This document shows, piece after piece, positions 8,352 to 17,832 of a stretch of DNA of 21,710 nt. Made by a program: the position numbers and the translations under genes. The DNA is from PALSA-660 sp963726435. GTDB taxonomy: Bacteria > Actinomycetota > Coriobacteriia > Anaerosomatales > PALSA-660. Under the pieces are notes generated by a model. That model saw only the letters and a program-made list of their open reading frames with translations. It searched no databases and had not been told where the DNA came from. The stretch's first letter is position 1. Each line of letters begins with the position of its first letter. The stretch covers positions 1 to 21,710 of the forward strand of contig CAVSCJ010000003.1 of the NCBI GenBank assembly GCA_963726435.1. The letters run 5' to 3'.

Positions 8352-8849
8352 CGACTTCCTTTCGGGATCCTCGATGCGCGGGACTCCGGGATCTCATACT
8401 GAAGCACGTCGCGATCCTCGGCAGGGACCGTAGAAATCGAGGGCCGTATCGACCTGAGCGAAGCCGAAGCTCCGGTAGAGGTCGACCGCGCGGAGGTTGC
8501 CCGCGCTCGACCGTGAGCAGCGAGGCGGCGGAGGCCGGCCCGGCCGGCCTCCGCCGCGATCGCCTCCAGGAAGGCCCGCCCGAACCCCCGCCCCCGATGC
8601 TCGGGCAGCACGTAGAACCCGACCACCCACGCAGCCGCCGTGGTCGTCCCACATCCGCAGGAGCTGACACGAGCCGACGCGGACTCCGTCGCTCAGAGCT
8701 TCGTACACCGCCCCGGCCCACGACACCACGCTGAGATCGATGTCGCGGAGCCCCGTGCCGCCGAACACCAGGGCCTCGTCGCGCGCCAGTTCCGCCAGCA
8801 AGGCGAACGGAGGACGCACTATCCGACGCACTTCGAGCGTCGCATTCAT
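8348..8849 (-). CDS. GNAT-family N-acetyltransferase, about three frameshifts
   Basis: The ATG at 8849 follows GGAGGTG. The N-terminal part reads MNATLEVRRIVRPPFALLAE, then VYEALSDGVRVGSCQLLRMW. After a shift near 8640 comes the acetyl-CoA site VVGFYVLPEHRGRGFGRAFL, matching the (Q/R)xxGx(G/A) loop of GNAT enzymes. Another shift near 8510 leads to NLRAVDLYRSFGFAQVDTAL, the canonical C-terminal (A/L)xxLYxxxGF motif. A last shift near 8430 gives DVLQYEIPESRASRIP. The repaired protein is about 166 residues. The substrate cannot be inferred; it lacks enough similarity for me to call RimI. It overlaps era by ATGA and starts 22 bases after the DgkA-PAP2 gene, so it belongs to the operon. Confidence 0.8.
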
Positions 8850-8871
8850 CGACAGGCACCTCCGCGGATCA

Positions 8872-9594
8872 TCAGAACCAGAGTTGGAAGACGAGAGTCG
8901 TCACCAGTATGCCCAGAACGGCGCCGAGAACCACCTCCCGCACGGTGTGGATGTGCGCCTCCACCCGACTCTGCGCGGTCAGCATGGCCATGAAGAAGGT
9001 GAGCACGCTGACCAGTACGCCGTAGGGTTCTCCCCCGACGATGAACGTCACCGCCGTCCACCCGGCGAAGGCCACTGCCGCGTGCCCCGAGGGCAGCCCA
9101 CCGGAGAGTGCGCGCAACCTCCCGCTACGGGCCTTGAGGACTGATCACCAGAAGGATCACCAATATCAGCGCGACGAAGGTGAGATGCGACGGCGACGCG
9201 CTCACCTTCGTCAGCACGTTCGCCGACACCGAGGCGGCCTTGTCGGCGAACACGAAGTAGGCCACCACCAGGGAGTTGATGGCCGCGATCAGGACGGCGC
9301 CCGCCGCCACGTCTTTGGCGATCTTGGCTTTCGGGTCGTAGGAACTCGTGACCAGGTCGATGGCCGACTCCAGGGCCGTGTTCAACATCTCGGCTATCAG
9401 CACGAGAGAGATGGCGAAGAAGACGGCCACCAGCTCGAGGCGATTCAATCGGAAGAAGAGGCTGGCCAGAAGAACCAAGAAGGACAGACCGAAGTGGATC
9501 TGCATGTTCCGCTGGTGCCGGAACACGTGCACCAGCCCCTGAAAAGCATAGCTGAAGCTCTCGAGGAGGGTGGACGCCGGCCCTCCTCGGTCAC
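8872..9594 (-). CDS. Diacylglycerol/undecaprenol kinase fused to a PAP2 phosphatase-like domain; frameshifts
   Basis: The N-terminal half is a DgkA-type integral membrane lipid kinase: LESFSYAFQGLVHVFRHQRN, then the catalytic helix with AEMLNTALESAIDLV (the E-x-N-T-A-x-E core). LDLVTSSYDPKAKIAKDVAA-like sequence follows (here IDLVTSS then AKIAKDVAAGAVL). A one-base insertion near 9133 falls between VISP and KARSGRLRALSG. The frame then gives a PAP2-like half: GGLPSGHAAVAFAGWTA and SRVEAHIHTVREVVLGAVLG, carrying the PSGH and SRVxxxxH motifs. The repaired protein is about 240 residues. The GTG at 9594 overlaps the ybeY TGA (GTGA) and has GGAGG upstream; another indel near 9580 is needed to join it to the kinase frame. 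Predicted to interconvert phosphorylated and free lipid carrier or diacylglycerol at the membrane. Confidence 0.8.
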
Positions 9595-10087
9595 CGGCTC
9601 TCGGCCTCCAGCAGCCCGCCTTCGGGCTCCCGCGATCTGTTCGAGCAGGGCCGCCTTCGCGGGCCCGCATCTCACCGTCATCGGCCACGTGGTCGTAGCC
9701 CAGGAGGTGCAGTCCGCCATGGACGAGCAGCCGCCGGATCTCCTCCGCCAGAGGTATCCCATCTTCGAGCGCGTTGCGTTCCGCCACAGCGGGGCATATC
9801 ACCACATCGCCGAGGAACTCGTCTTCGAGCCCGTCCGGTTCCGGCCAATCTGCTTCTTCCGTATCCCCGGCGGGGAACGAGAGCACATCGGTGGATTCGG
9901 CATGTCCGCGATAGCGGCCGTTGAGCTCGGCGACCGCTTCCTCGCCGAGGAAGGCCACGGCCACGACTCCGTCCGCGTCCTCGGCAGCCAGAACCCGGCC
10001 CACGATCTGAGCGACCGCTTCCTCGCGGAACCGGTACGTCGTCTCGTTGCTCACCTCCACCTCAGACATCGGCGGGTAGGCGGCCAT
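9591..10087 (-). CDS. ybeY: Endoribonuclease/rRNA maturation factor YbeY, frameshift near the 3' end
   Basis: YbeY is a zinc-dependent RNase acting in 16S 3'-end processing and 70S quality control. The protein shows ELNGRYRGHAESTDVLSFPA (the conserved RxxxxxTDVLSFP segment) and GDVVICPAVA. The zinc site is HGGLHLLGYDH, with all three histidines and the Asp. After it, ADDGEMRARE is followed by a shift near 9650; in the right frame the tail is REPEGGLLEAESR then TGA at 9591-9593, which overlaps the GTG of the lipid kinase. Length is about 165 residues. Start at ATG 10087 (MAAYPPMSEVEVSNE) or 10069 (MSEVEVSNE); both are possible because the upstream gene's tail overlaps and no ideal ribosome site is present. 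Confidence 0.9.
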
Positions 10088-12473
10088 CCTCCGTGGCCTC
10101 CGTGAGCATCCGCGGTCGCTGTCACGACCGCGCTCTGTCCGGACGGGCCGGCCCGCCCGACCGCGGGCGCGACCGGGGGCCGTGAGCGGGAAGGCTGCGC
10201 AACCGCGGCTTCTGCGCCCGGGGCACGCCGGCCGGCGGCGGTCAGGCTACCCGCCGTCGCCCCACCTGCGGCCGCCGCGCGCGCGACTCGGTGCTCAGGG
10301 CTCCGCTCGGCGTGGTTCTCCTCTTTGGGATACGCGATGCGATGACCGGCAAGCCCGCGCAACCCGCTCTCGAAGACGTCGCGTATCTTGTGGAGATCGC
10401 CCAGGGTGAGTTGCGCGTCGTCCAACTGGGCGTCGTCCATCTTCTGCTTGAAGATGTCACGGATGAGATCCTGCATCTTCTTGACGGTCGGATTCTTCAT
10501 GGCCTTCGCCGCCGCTTCGACGCTGTCCGCAAGCATGATGATGGCGGCTTCGGGCGAGGTCGGCTTCTTGCCGTCGTAGCGGTAGGCTTCCTCGGCGATC
10601 TCTACCTTCGAGGCCTCCTTGGCCTTGTGATAGAAGAAGGACAGCACCGAGGTGCCGTGGTGCTGCTCGATGATATCGATGATGGGCCGGGGCAGACCGT
10701 AGGCCCGGGCAAGCGCCTTGCCGTCGCGCACGTGGGCGGTGATGGCCAGCTTCGACAGGTTGGGCGTCAGCTTGTCGTGAGGGTTCGTCACGTGCAGCTG
10801 GTTCTCGACGAAGTACTCGGGCCGCATGATCTTGCCGATATCGTGGTAGTAGGCGCCCACCCGCGCGAGCAGCGGATCGGCGTCGATCGCCTCCGCCGCC
10901 GCCTCAGCCAGGTTCCCCATGAGGATGCTGTGGTTGTACGTCCCGGGCGCCACCTGCATCAGGCGACGAAGCAGAGGCTGCGAGGGATTGGCCAGCTCGA
11001 GCAGCCGCAGCGGAGTGGTGAAATTGAAGACCGTCTCGTACACGAGCAGAAGGCTCAGCGTGATCACCAAGCTCAGCAGGCCGTTCGCGACCCCCCACAA
11101 GCTGATCTTGAAGGCCGACGAGATGGTGGCCTCCTGCAGGAGCTCGCTCGCGAACACGGCCGCCCCCGCCACCACCATCACCAGCATCCCCGCAGTGAGC
11201 AGATCGGTGCGCTGCGCAAGGCGGGATACCGAATAGAGGGAGAAGACCGCCGTCAGGAGGACCACCATCGTCACGAAGAAATCGAATCCTGCCAGAAGAC
11301 CGACATCGATCGCCAGCATCGAGACCAGAAGAAGAGCCGTCCGAGGCCTCGTCAGGATCGAGGTGAGCATGGCCAGTGCCGCGAGCGGTACGACGTACGG
11401 GGAGAGCGGGGGGATGACCAGCAATCGCGCGAGCACCACGAAGAACAGGATGAGGGTGGTCATGGCGAGCATGATGATGTTGTCCTGCAGCAACGCGGGC
11501 TGACTCCGAGAGACCAACGCCAACGATCACGACCAACTCCAAGATCACCACGAGCAGGATGCCGAGCCAGATCTCCCAGCTCGGCCTACTGTCGGTCAGG
11601 CCGAGCGCCTCCAGGCGAAGCATCACCTCGGGAGTGATCTTCTCCCCCGCCCCGACCACCTGCTCACCCTTGAACAACGTCACGACCACCGGAGCCACGT
11701 CGGCCATGGCCTGGTCGCGGCGGGCCTGGGTCTGAGCGGCGTCGAACACCTGGTTCGGACGCACGTAGGCGCTCGTGACCTCGTACACGGCGTCGCGAAA
11801 CTGCGCCGAACCATTCGTCGCCATCGGCCAAGCCCCGCAACCTCTCTTTGGCCGCCGCGAGGCCGGTGTCGGGCACATTGCCGGCGTAGAGGAATCTGAA
11901 GACGCTCCGGGCTTCCGTCCGCAGTTGGTCGAGCATCGCGGAAGGCGCCGTCAGCAGATAGGAGAGCGTGGCGTCACTGATGCCGGCCGGGGCGCGCTGA
12001 CGCACCAACGCCAGCGCCTCACCTTGCGAGAGCGTCGTCGACGAACCCGTGGTCGATCCGCCGCCGTCCATCTGAGCGCGCGCAGCCACGATGTCATCCA
12101 CGAACGCATCGACGTCGGCGATCGCCGACGGCAACGCGGTCGGATCGGAGCGCCGCACCGGCTCGGTCAGGGCGGCGACCTGTTCGCGCAACGCCTCCGT
12201 GGACGCCGTGTCTTCGAACGAGATCGTCCGATCGGCCGCTATCGTCCCCGAGGCGATATCCCCCACGTGGTACGAATACCGGCTGGGCAGGTACTTCGAC
12301 GACACGACGAGGGTGATCCCGACCACGAGTATCGCGAGCATGACCATGCCGAACCGGCGGTGGTCCCGACGCTCGAGCCACTCGCGGAACCCGCTCAACC
12401 GCTCGTTCATGACCACCCGGTAGCCGTGCTCCCCGGCGATGCGGTACTTCGTCCCGGAACCAGAGGGAGTCAC
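10051..12473 (-). CDS. pgpH: PgpH-type 7TM-HD domain protein (cyclic-di-AMP phosphodiesterase), two or more frameshifts
   Basis: The architecture is that of PgpH. A first membrane helix (GMVMLAILVVGITLVVSSKY) is followed by an extracellular 7TMR-HDED region (SYHVGDIASGTIAADRTISF, later FKGEQVVGAGEKITPEVMLR). Then come seven transmembrane helices (IWLGILLVVILELVVIVG, MLAMTTLILFFVVLARLLVI and others) and a cytoplasmic HD domain. HD ligands are visible in NHSILMGNLAE, GAYYHDIGKI, ITAHVRDG, EQHHGTS and MLADSVEAAAK. One-base shifts lie near 11825 and 11520. The protein is about 800 residues, with an Ala/Pro-rich cytoplasmic tail after HRIAYPKEEN that could include a further shift, so the stop (10051) is uncertain. 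Start GTG 12473 or ATG 12410 (MNERLSGFREWL). The product pApA matters in osmotic and wall homeostasis. Confidence 0.88.
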
Positions 12474-12476
12474 GGC

Positions 12477-13509
12477 CTATCCACTCCGTGGCGCCACTGA
12501 GCTCTGGCCTCTTCGGCCCGGAGGCCCCGACTTCCTGCCCGCGCGCTCCTGAGTCTGCCGGTCGACGTACAGCTTGTAGGCGGAGACGATGTCCTGCACC
12601 AGCTTGTGACGCACCACGTCCTGGCTGTCGAACGTGACGAAGGCGATGTCCTTGATGCCGGTGAGGATCTCGCGAACGGTCCCCAACCCTGAGTACTGTC
12701 CCTTGGGAAGATCGATCTGAGTGATGTCGCCCGTGACCACCATCCGCGAGCCGAAGCCCAGCCGGGTCAGGAACATCTTCATCTGCTCCGGCGAGGTGTT
12801 CTGCGCTTCGTCGAGGATGATGAACGCGTCGTTCAACGTGCGTCCGCGCATGTAGGCCAGAGGGGCGACCTCGATCGACCCCTTCTCCAGATGCTGAGCC
12901 AGGGAATCGGGGTCCATCATGTCGTAGAGCGCGTCGAAGAGGGGTCGCAGATAGGGATCGACCTTCTCCATCAGGCCGCCGGGCAGGAAGCCCAGCTTCT
13001 CTCCGGCCTCCACGGCCGGTCTGGTAAGGATGATGCGGGCCACGTCGCCCGACAGCAGCGACGCCGCGGCCATCGCCATGCCCAGATAGGTCTTGCCCGT
13101 GCCCGCCGGGCCCGATCCCGAAGGTGATCGTGTTGCCTCGGATGGCGTCGACGTAGGCCTTCTGGTTGACGGTCTTGGGCGCGATGCGCCGTCCGCGATG
13201 CTCCAGGATCACGTCTCCGACGATGCTCTCCAGTCGCGGGGTCTTGCCGTTGCCCCGCAACGTCATCGCCGCGGCCAGTTCCACCGTCGCCTTGTCCAGG
13301 GGATGCCCGAGCCCACCAGGGACAGCAGATCCTCGACCAGACTCAGCACCCGCTCCACTTCGGCGGCGACTGCCTTCGAGTGTGAGCTCGTTGCCGCGAA
13401 GGGAGATGTCGCAATCGAGCAGATGCTCGAGGGTCTTCAGGTTGGCATCGTGCTCGCCGACCAGGAGCGCCGCGAGATCGTTGTCGAGGTCGAGTACTTT
13501 CTTGGTCAC
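12477..13509 (-). CDS. phoH: PhoH-family ATPase (PhoH-like), three frameshifts
   Basis: PhoH-like proteins are P-loop ATPases with RNA-associated roles and are commonly encoded beside ybeY. The N-terminal part reads LDLDNDLAALLVGEHDANLK then LEHLLDCDISLRGNELTLEG. After a shift near 13370 it continues AAEVERVLSLVEDLLSLVG, and after another near 13300 HPLDKATVELAAAMTLRGNG. Near 13112 a third break sits inside Walker A, GPAGTGKTYLG. Downstream are LTRPAVEAGEKLGFLPGGLM, Walker B DAFIILDEAQNTSPEQ, and MVVTGDITQIDLPKG. The C-terminus is basic (RQTQERAGRKSGPPGRRG). Repaired length about 343. The start is a GTG at 13509 without an obvious ribosome site, so the N-terminus may begin a little elsewhere. 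PgpH starts four bases after the stop. Confidence 0.92.
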
Positions 13510-13570
13510 GCCGCCCCGCCGCTCCGTCCGGAGGCGCCGCCTGTGCTGCGCAGCCTCGCGATGACCGGGG

Positions 13571-14017
13571 TCACGTGGAGAGGCGCTCCTGTACCAGGCG
13601 GGAGGCCGTCTTGCCGTCGACGTTCGCCCCTGCCCGCTGCTTGATCAGGCTCATCACTTTGCCCATGTCCTTCGGCGAGGAAGCACCGGCGTCGGCGATG
13701 GCTTGGTCGATCAAGGCCGAAAGAGCCTGCTGGTCGAGTTCCTGAGGGAGAAACTCGGCGATGAGCGCCGCCTCGAAGTCCTCTTTTGCCGCCAGTTCGA
13801 GTCGGCCTCCGCTACGGAACGCCTCAGCGGCTTCCAGGCGACTCTTGCGGGCCTTGCGGAGCACCTTGATCTCCGCGTCGTCGTCGAGCGCCTGTCCGCT
13901 GTCCTTCGCCACCCGCTGCAACTCGGAGAGCAAGAAGCGCAGAGCCTGGACTTCGTCCTTACGCCCGGCCTTCAACGCCACCACGATGCGCGCCTGCAGA
14001 TCTTCGACGACACTCAA
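13571..14017 (-). CDS. YqeY/GatB-like domain protein
   Basis: Intact 148-residue protein of the YqeY family, which resembles the tRNA-binding C-terminal domain of GatB. Features are LQARIVVALKAGRKDEVQAL, RFLLSELQRVAKDSG, VLRKARKSRLEAAEAFRSGG, FLPQELDQQALSALIDQAIA and SSPKDMGKVMSLIKQRAGAN, the last being the family's GKVM region. No glutamine amidotransferase domain is present. The exact function is not established; a role in tRNA-dependent amidation or RNA binding is inferred from the fold. The TTG start at 14017 overlaps the HIT stop as TTGA, and no better in-frame start fits. The gene commonly lies near phoH-type genes in Gram-positive bacteria. Confidence 0.9.
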   Translation of the reverse strand: MSVVEDLQARIVVALKAGRKDEVQALRFLLSELQRVAKDSGQALDDDAEIKVLRKARKSRLEAAEAFRSGGRLELAAKEDFEAALIAEFLPQELDQQALSALIDQAIADAGASSPKDMGKVMSLIKQRAGANVDGKTASRLVQERLST

Positions 14018-14363
14018 TGGAAGTCGCCGAGCCTCTCGCCGCCCATGACGTGCAGGTGCAGGTGATCGACTTCCTGACCGGAGTCAGGGCCCGCATTGGT
14101 GATCACCCGGTAGCCCGACTCGCCGGATCCCCAGCTCGTCGGCCACGCGCACGACGAACTCCAACAGCCGCTGGCCTGTGCCATCGTCATGCCAGCCTGC
14201 CACGTCGTCCAGGGAACGAACGTGTTCGCGGGGCATGACCAGCACATGGACGGCCGACTTGGGGTGGATATCACGGATGGCGACGAATCCGTCGTCCTCG
14301 AGCGACCCGCTCGCTGGGTATGTCACCCGCGATGATCTTGCAGAAGATGCAGTCCATCATCAT
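14014..14363 (-). CDS. HIT-family (histidine triad) nucleotide-binding protein, two frameshifts
   Basis: The protein begins MDCIFCKIIAGDIPSERV, the usual Hint/HIT opening with CxxC. After a shift near 14305 it reads DDGFVAIRDIHPKSAVHVLV then MPREHVRSLDDVAG. After a second shift near 14125 it ends GYRVITNAGPDSGQEVDHLH and LHVMGGERLGDFH. The histidine triad HLHLHVMGG is complete. Repaired length is about 115, normal for Hint-type purine nucleoside phosphoramidases. Three ATGs occur in tandem (14363, 14360, 14357); the first overlaps the rsmE stop as ATGA. The upstream sequence includes GGGAG and TATACT, but these lie inside the rsmE coding end, so an internal promoter is only a possibility. Confidence 0.9.
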
Positions 14364-15179
14364 TCTTGAGTATACTCCCAATCCCCCAGCGCGAAACGGC
14401 AGACGGCCGCCGCCGACCGGTCCGGCCGTCTCGGTGCGGAGCACCTCGCGACCGAGCGACGCCGACCGGCAGCTTCTCCGATTCGAACCACGTGCGCTCG
14501 GCCTCCGACCAGCCACTCTCCGGACCCACCCACAGGGCCACCCGGGGCGGTCGCGACGTCTCGTGCGACAGCTTCGAGCGCCGTCCTGAAGGGGTGTCCG
14601 CGTCATTGGATCCAAGCACCAGACCCGCCCAGCCACCCTCATCCGAGATACGCTCGGGCCTCGGCAGAGCGATGGTGCCACGTCCACCACCGGGATGGAC
14701 AACCTGCGGCTCTGCTTGGCGGCTTCCCGCGCGATGCGCCGCCAGCGCGTCGCGCGCTCGACCAGCCGCTCGATCGGCACCGGGGGAGAGGCCGCCGCGG
14801 GAACGATAAGGAAGAGATCAACTCCCACCTCGGTGCCCTTCTCCACGATCTCGTCGACCTTCCGGGGGTCGGGAAGGGCCTGCACCAGAGCCACCTCCGG
14901 GCGACCGACCCTCGAGGCGCAGGACAGACTTCCTCGATGCGCACCACCACGTCGTCACCGACCCCGACGAACACCCCCCGAAGCAGCACGGCCACGGGTT
15001 CGAGCACCAGCTCGCACTCGTCTCCGGGACGCGCCCGCAGCACTCGGCGGGCGTGGTGCGCGTCGGCGGCCGACAGAGAGACCTCGACACCCGGCAACGC
15101 CACAGACGCTGCAGAGAGATCCGCAACGTCGACACGTCAGCCCGAGAACGGTGACATCGACGAAGAACCGCGGCCGCAT
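14360..15179 (-). CDS. rsmE: 16S rRNA (uracil-1498-N3)-methyltransferase RsmE, several frameshifts
   Basis: RsmE is a SPOUT methyltransferase using SAM. The start MRPRFFVDVTVLG has the RFFVD opening of the family. After breaks near 15140 and 15115, the PUA-like domain reads VALPGVEVSLSAADAHHARR and VLRARPGDECELVLEPVA. After one near 14930, ALVQALPDPRKVDEIVEKGT and EVGVDLFLIVPAAASPPVPI follow, then WRRIAREAAKQSRRLSIPVV. After a break near 14665, ALWVGPESGWSEAE carries the GPE(G/S)G motif. After breaks near 14455 and 14415, LGREVLRTETA completes the knot, and the tail is RFALGDWEYTQE with TGA overlapping the HIT start. Repaired length is about 270. At least five indels make this one of the most damaged genes here. 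PrmA, a frequent neighbour, is absent. Confidence 0.88.
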
Positions 15180-15264
15180 CGGACGGGCGGCGTCCTCAGT
15201 CGCACCCGTAGCGGCTACGATCCTCGTCCTCGCCCGCCTCGCCCATCGGCCCGCCGGCGAAGCG

Positions 15265-16536
15265 TCATGCTGCAACCAGCTCCAGGACCTTCTGCATGGT
15301 CTCGTCCACGTTCGGCGTGTCTGTCTTGTCGGGAGCCTCCACGTCGGGCTTGATGCCCTTCTTGTTGATGTCGGTGCCCGCGGGCGTGAGATAGACCGCC
15401 GTCGTGGCGACGAGGGCACCCCCGTTGCTGAGCGGCTCCACCGTCTGCACCAGGCCCTTGCCGAACGTGGTCTCGCCGACCAACGTGCCACGCTTGGTGT
15501 CTTTCATCGCCCCGGACACGATCTCCGACGCGCTGGCCGAGAACTCGTCGACCATGACGTACACGGGCACGGAGCCGTCGATGGCCCCGCCTTCGGCCGT
15601 GAACACCTGCTCGGGCGAATGCAGCCCCTTCGTGCTCACGATCGTCCCCTTCGGGATGAAGATGCTGGCCACTCCGACCGCCTCATCCAAGAAGCCGCCG
15701 CCGTTCTTGCGCAGATCGAGAGCGATAGCGTCGACCTTGTCGTCGCGCAGCGCCTTCTCCACCGCCTGCTTCAGCTTGACGGAAGAGTCATGGGTGAAGG
15801 TGCTGAGCGAGATGTGCGCCACCTTCTTCCCGCCCGACTGCAGGATCTCGGTCTCGACCACGGGCACGTCGATGGACTTGCGGACCAGGGTGACCTCTTG
15901 GACCGTGCCCCCTCGGGCAGTTGGAAGGTGCCCGCGGCGTCGGCAACGGGTCCGTCGCTGCCCGCGGGCATGTGGTACACCTTTATCTTGACCGAGGTGC
16001 CTTCCTTGCCCTTGATCCGCGAGACCACCTGGTTCAAGGTGAGGCCCTTGGTATCGGTGCCGTCCACGCCAACGATCACATCCCCCGGCACGAGTCCAGC
16101 GCCGGCGGCGGGCGATCCCTTGAACGTCGACACCACGGTGACGAAATCGCCGCGCGACTCGACCGTCATGCCCACCCCGGAGTACAACCCGCTCATATGC
16201 TCCTCGATTGTCGGCGTACTCCTTCGGATCCAGATAGTGGGTGTAGGGGTCGTCGAGCCCGGTGAGAAGGCCGCGGATGGCATCATCCTGCAACGTTGCC
16301 CGGGCGCACCTTCTCGTAGTAGGTGCTGTCGAGCTTGTCGAGCACCTCGTCCTGCAGCGGGGAAGGTGACGTCCCTGCCGAGGACGACGTCACCCAGGCC
16401 TTGCGGGCAGACGCGGCCCGCAGCGAGTTGCTGAACTCCGCGTGCGACCCGATGACCAGACCCGCCCGCGAGGATGGCGACACCGAGGGCCACGCGCAAC
16501 CAACGTCAGCATGATAGTGCGCATTGAACGGTTCAT
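15265..16536 (-). CDS. C-terminal processing protease, S41 family (CtpA-like), several frameshifts
   Basis: The N-terminus MNRSMRTIMLTLVARG, then GVAILAGG and GLVIGSHAEF, is an uncleaved anchor or signal peptide. A substrate-entry region (LQDEVLDKLDSTYYEKVRPG, GLLTGLDDPYTHYLDPKEY) leads to SGLYSGVGMTVESRGD. A PDZ domain follows: GSPAAGAGLVPGDVIVGVDG and NQVVSRIKGKEGTSVKIKVY. The protease core has IALDLRKNGGGFLDEAVGVA, the nucleophile Ser in VDEFSASASEIVSGAMKD and the catalytic Lys in GETTFGKGLVQTVEP. It ends MQKVLELVAA. Breaks lie near 16490, 16455, 16295, 16210 and 15915. Repaired length is about 420. The ATG at 16536 is 3 bases after the stop of the M23 gene. Likely extracytoplasmic, trimming or degrading wall-related proteins; the M23 neighbour is a candidate partner by context only. 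Confidence 0.9.
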
Positions 16537-16539
16537 GTC

Positions 16540-17832
16540 CTAGAGATACCTCATGGGGTCGACAGGGCTTCCGTTGACCCGCACCTCGAAGTGTAGATGG
16601 GCTCCGGTGGAGTATCCGGTACTGCCTACCTTGCCGATCACCTGGCCGCGCGTGACCGTATCGCCGACCGAGACCAAGATGACCGACTGATGCGCGTACA
16701 ACGTGGCCACCCCGTTGCCGTGGGAGATGACCACGCATTTGCCGTAGCCGCCCCGCCAGCCCGCCTGAACCACCGTGCCGCTGTCGGCGGCTTTGATGGG
16801 CGTGCCCATGCCGGCCGACAGGTCGATGCCGGTGTGCATCTTGCGCACGTGGAAGATGGGATGGATGCGATAGCCGAACGGCGACGAGACCCGGCCGTTC
16901 ACGGGCCGGACGAACTGCCCCGTGCCGACGACAGTGCCTGCCCCTCCGCCGAGGGCGCGCAGATCCGACGTCAGGCGGTCGGACTCGGCGAGCAGCGAGT
17001 CTTCTTTCTTCTCCCACGAGGCCTTGTCCTTCTCGGCCTTGGCCAGCACGGTCTGCTTGTCTTCGAGGGCGGCGTCGAGTTCGGCCAGCCCGCTCTTGCG
17101 CTTGCGCACCAGCGCGTCGACCTCGGACTTCTGGCCCTTCTGGCGCTTCTCGACGGCGGCGACCGCGACGCGTTGTTCCTCCAGCGCGGCCTTCTGGACC
17201 GTCACCCGCCCGCGCAGCGAGTCGACCTCCTGGACCACCCGAGCATCCTGCTCTACGACCAGAGAGAACAGGTGCATGCGGGTGACCAGTTCCGACAGAC
17301 GGTTGGAGTTGAGGAGCACCTCTAGGTAGCCCAGCCGCCCCGACTTGTACATGTTGACCGCCCGGGCGTCGCGGCTGGCCTCTGCCTTCTGCAGATCTTT
17401 CTCGAGCCTGAGCCAGCTGAGCCTTGGTGTCGTCGAGTTCGCCAACGACCGCGGCAAGCTCGTCTGCGCGTCTTGGCCAGCTGGGCCGCCACCGCGTCAC
17501 GCCGGGCGGTGACCTTGGCGAGTTCACTCCTCCAGACCGTCGATGCGCACATCGAGCGCGTTGATGTCGCCCAAGGCCGCCTTGCGCAGGGCCTCGGCCC
17601 GCTGGATGGCTTCCCGGGCCTTCTGCAGACGCGTCCCGGTTGGCCTGGAGATCTTCCGACAACTGAGCCTGGCTCTTGGCTTGGGCCGACGCCAATCGAA
17701 AGACGCCGGGGCCGCGGAAGCGCACCAAGCGACGGCCAACAGAGCACGAGAGCCACGGAGGCGAACACCACGCACCGGACCACGCGCCCCCGCGCCGCTG
17801 CGCAGGACACGCTGTGCGGCTCGATCGATCAC
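16540..17832 (-). CDS. EnvC-like murein hydrolase activator / M23 peptidase, six frameshifts in the 5' third
   Basis: A basic leader and hydrophobic segment (VVRCVVFASVALVLCWPSLG) act as signal peptide or anchor. A long coiled coil follows (LQKAREAIQRAEALRKAALG, SELAKVTARRDAVAAQLAKT, LEKDLQKAEASRDARAVNMY, later VEKRQKGQKSEVDALVRKRK). The C-terminal LytM domain has SSPFGYRIHPIF, HTGIDLSAGMGTPIKAADSG and STGAHLHFEVRVNG: the HxxxD and HxH zinc ligands appear intact, so it may be an active endopeptidase rather than a degenerate EnvC. Indels lie near 17785, 17720, 17638, 17527, 17463 and 17410; none occurs in the last 870 bases. The GTG at 17832 overlaps the ftsX stop (GTGA), so it is translationally coupled to FtsEX. 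It is predicted to be controlled by FtsEX at the septum or during elongation. Confidence 0.88.

Noticed and set aside
10291..11637. Long plus-strand open frame of 448 codons.
   Set aside because: It lies antisense to the PgpH-like gene, has Arg/His-rich low-complexity composition and no motif; it is a GC-rich shadow frame.
14695..16434. Plus-strand open frame of 579 codons.
   Set aside because: It is antisense to rsmE and ctpA, whose motifs are unmistakable on the minus strand.
12477..17832. Treating rsmE, ctpA, M23 and phoH as pseudogenes.
   Set aside because: All motifs survive on both sides of each one-base break and several genes are essential; sequencing error is a simpler cause.
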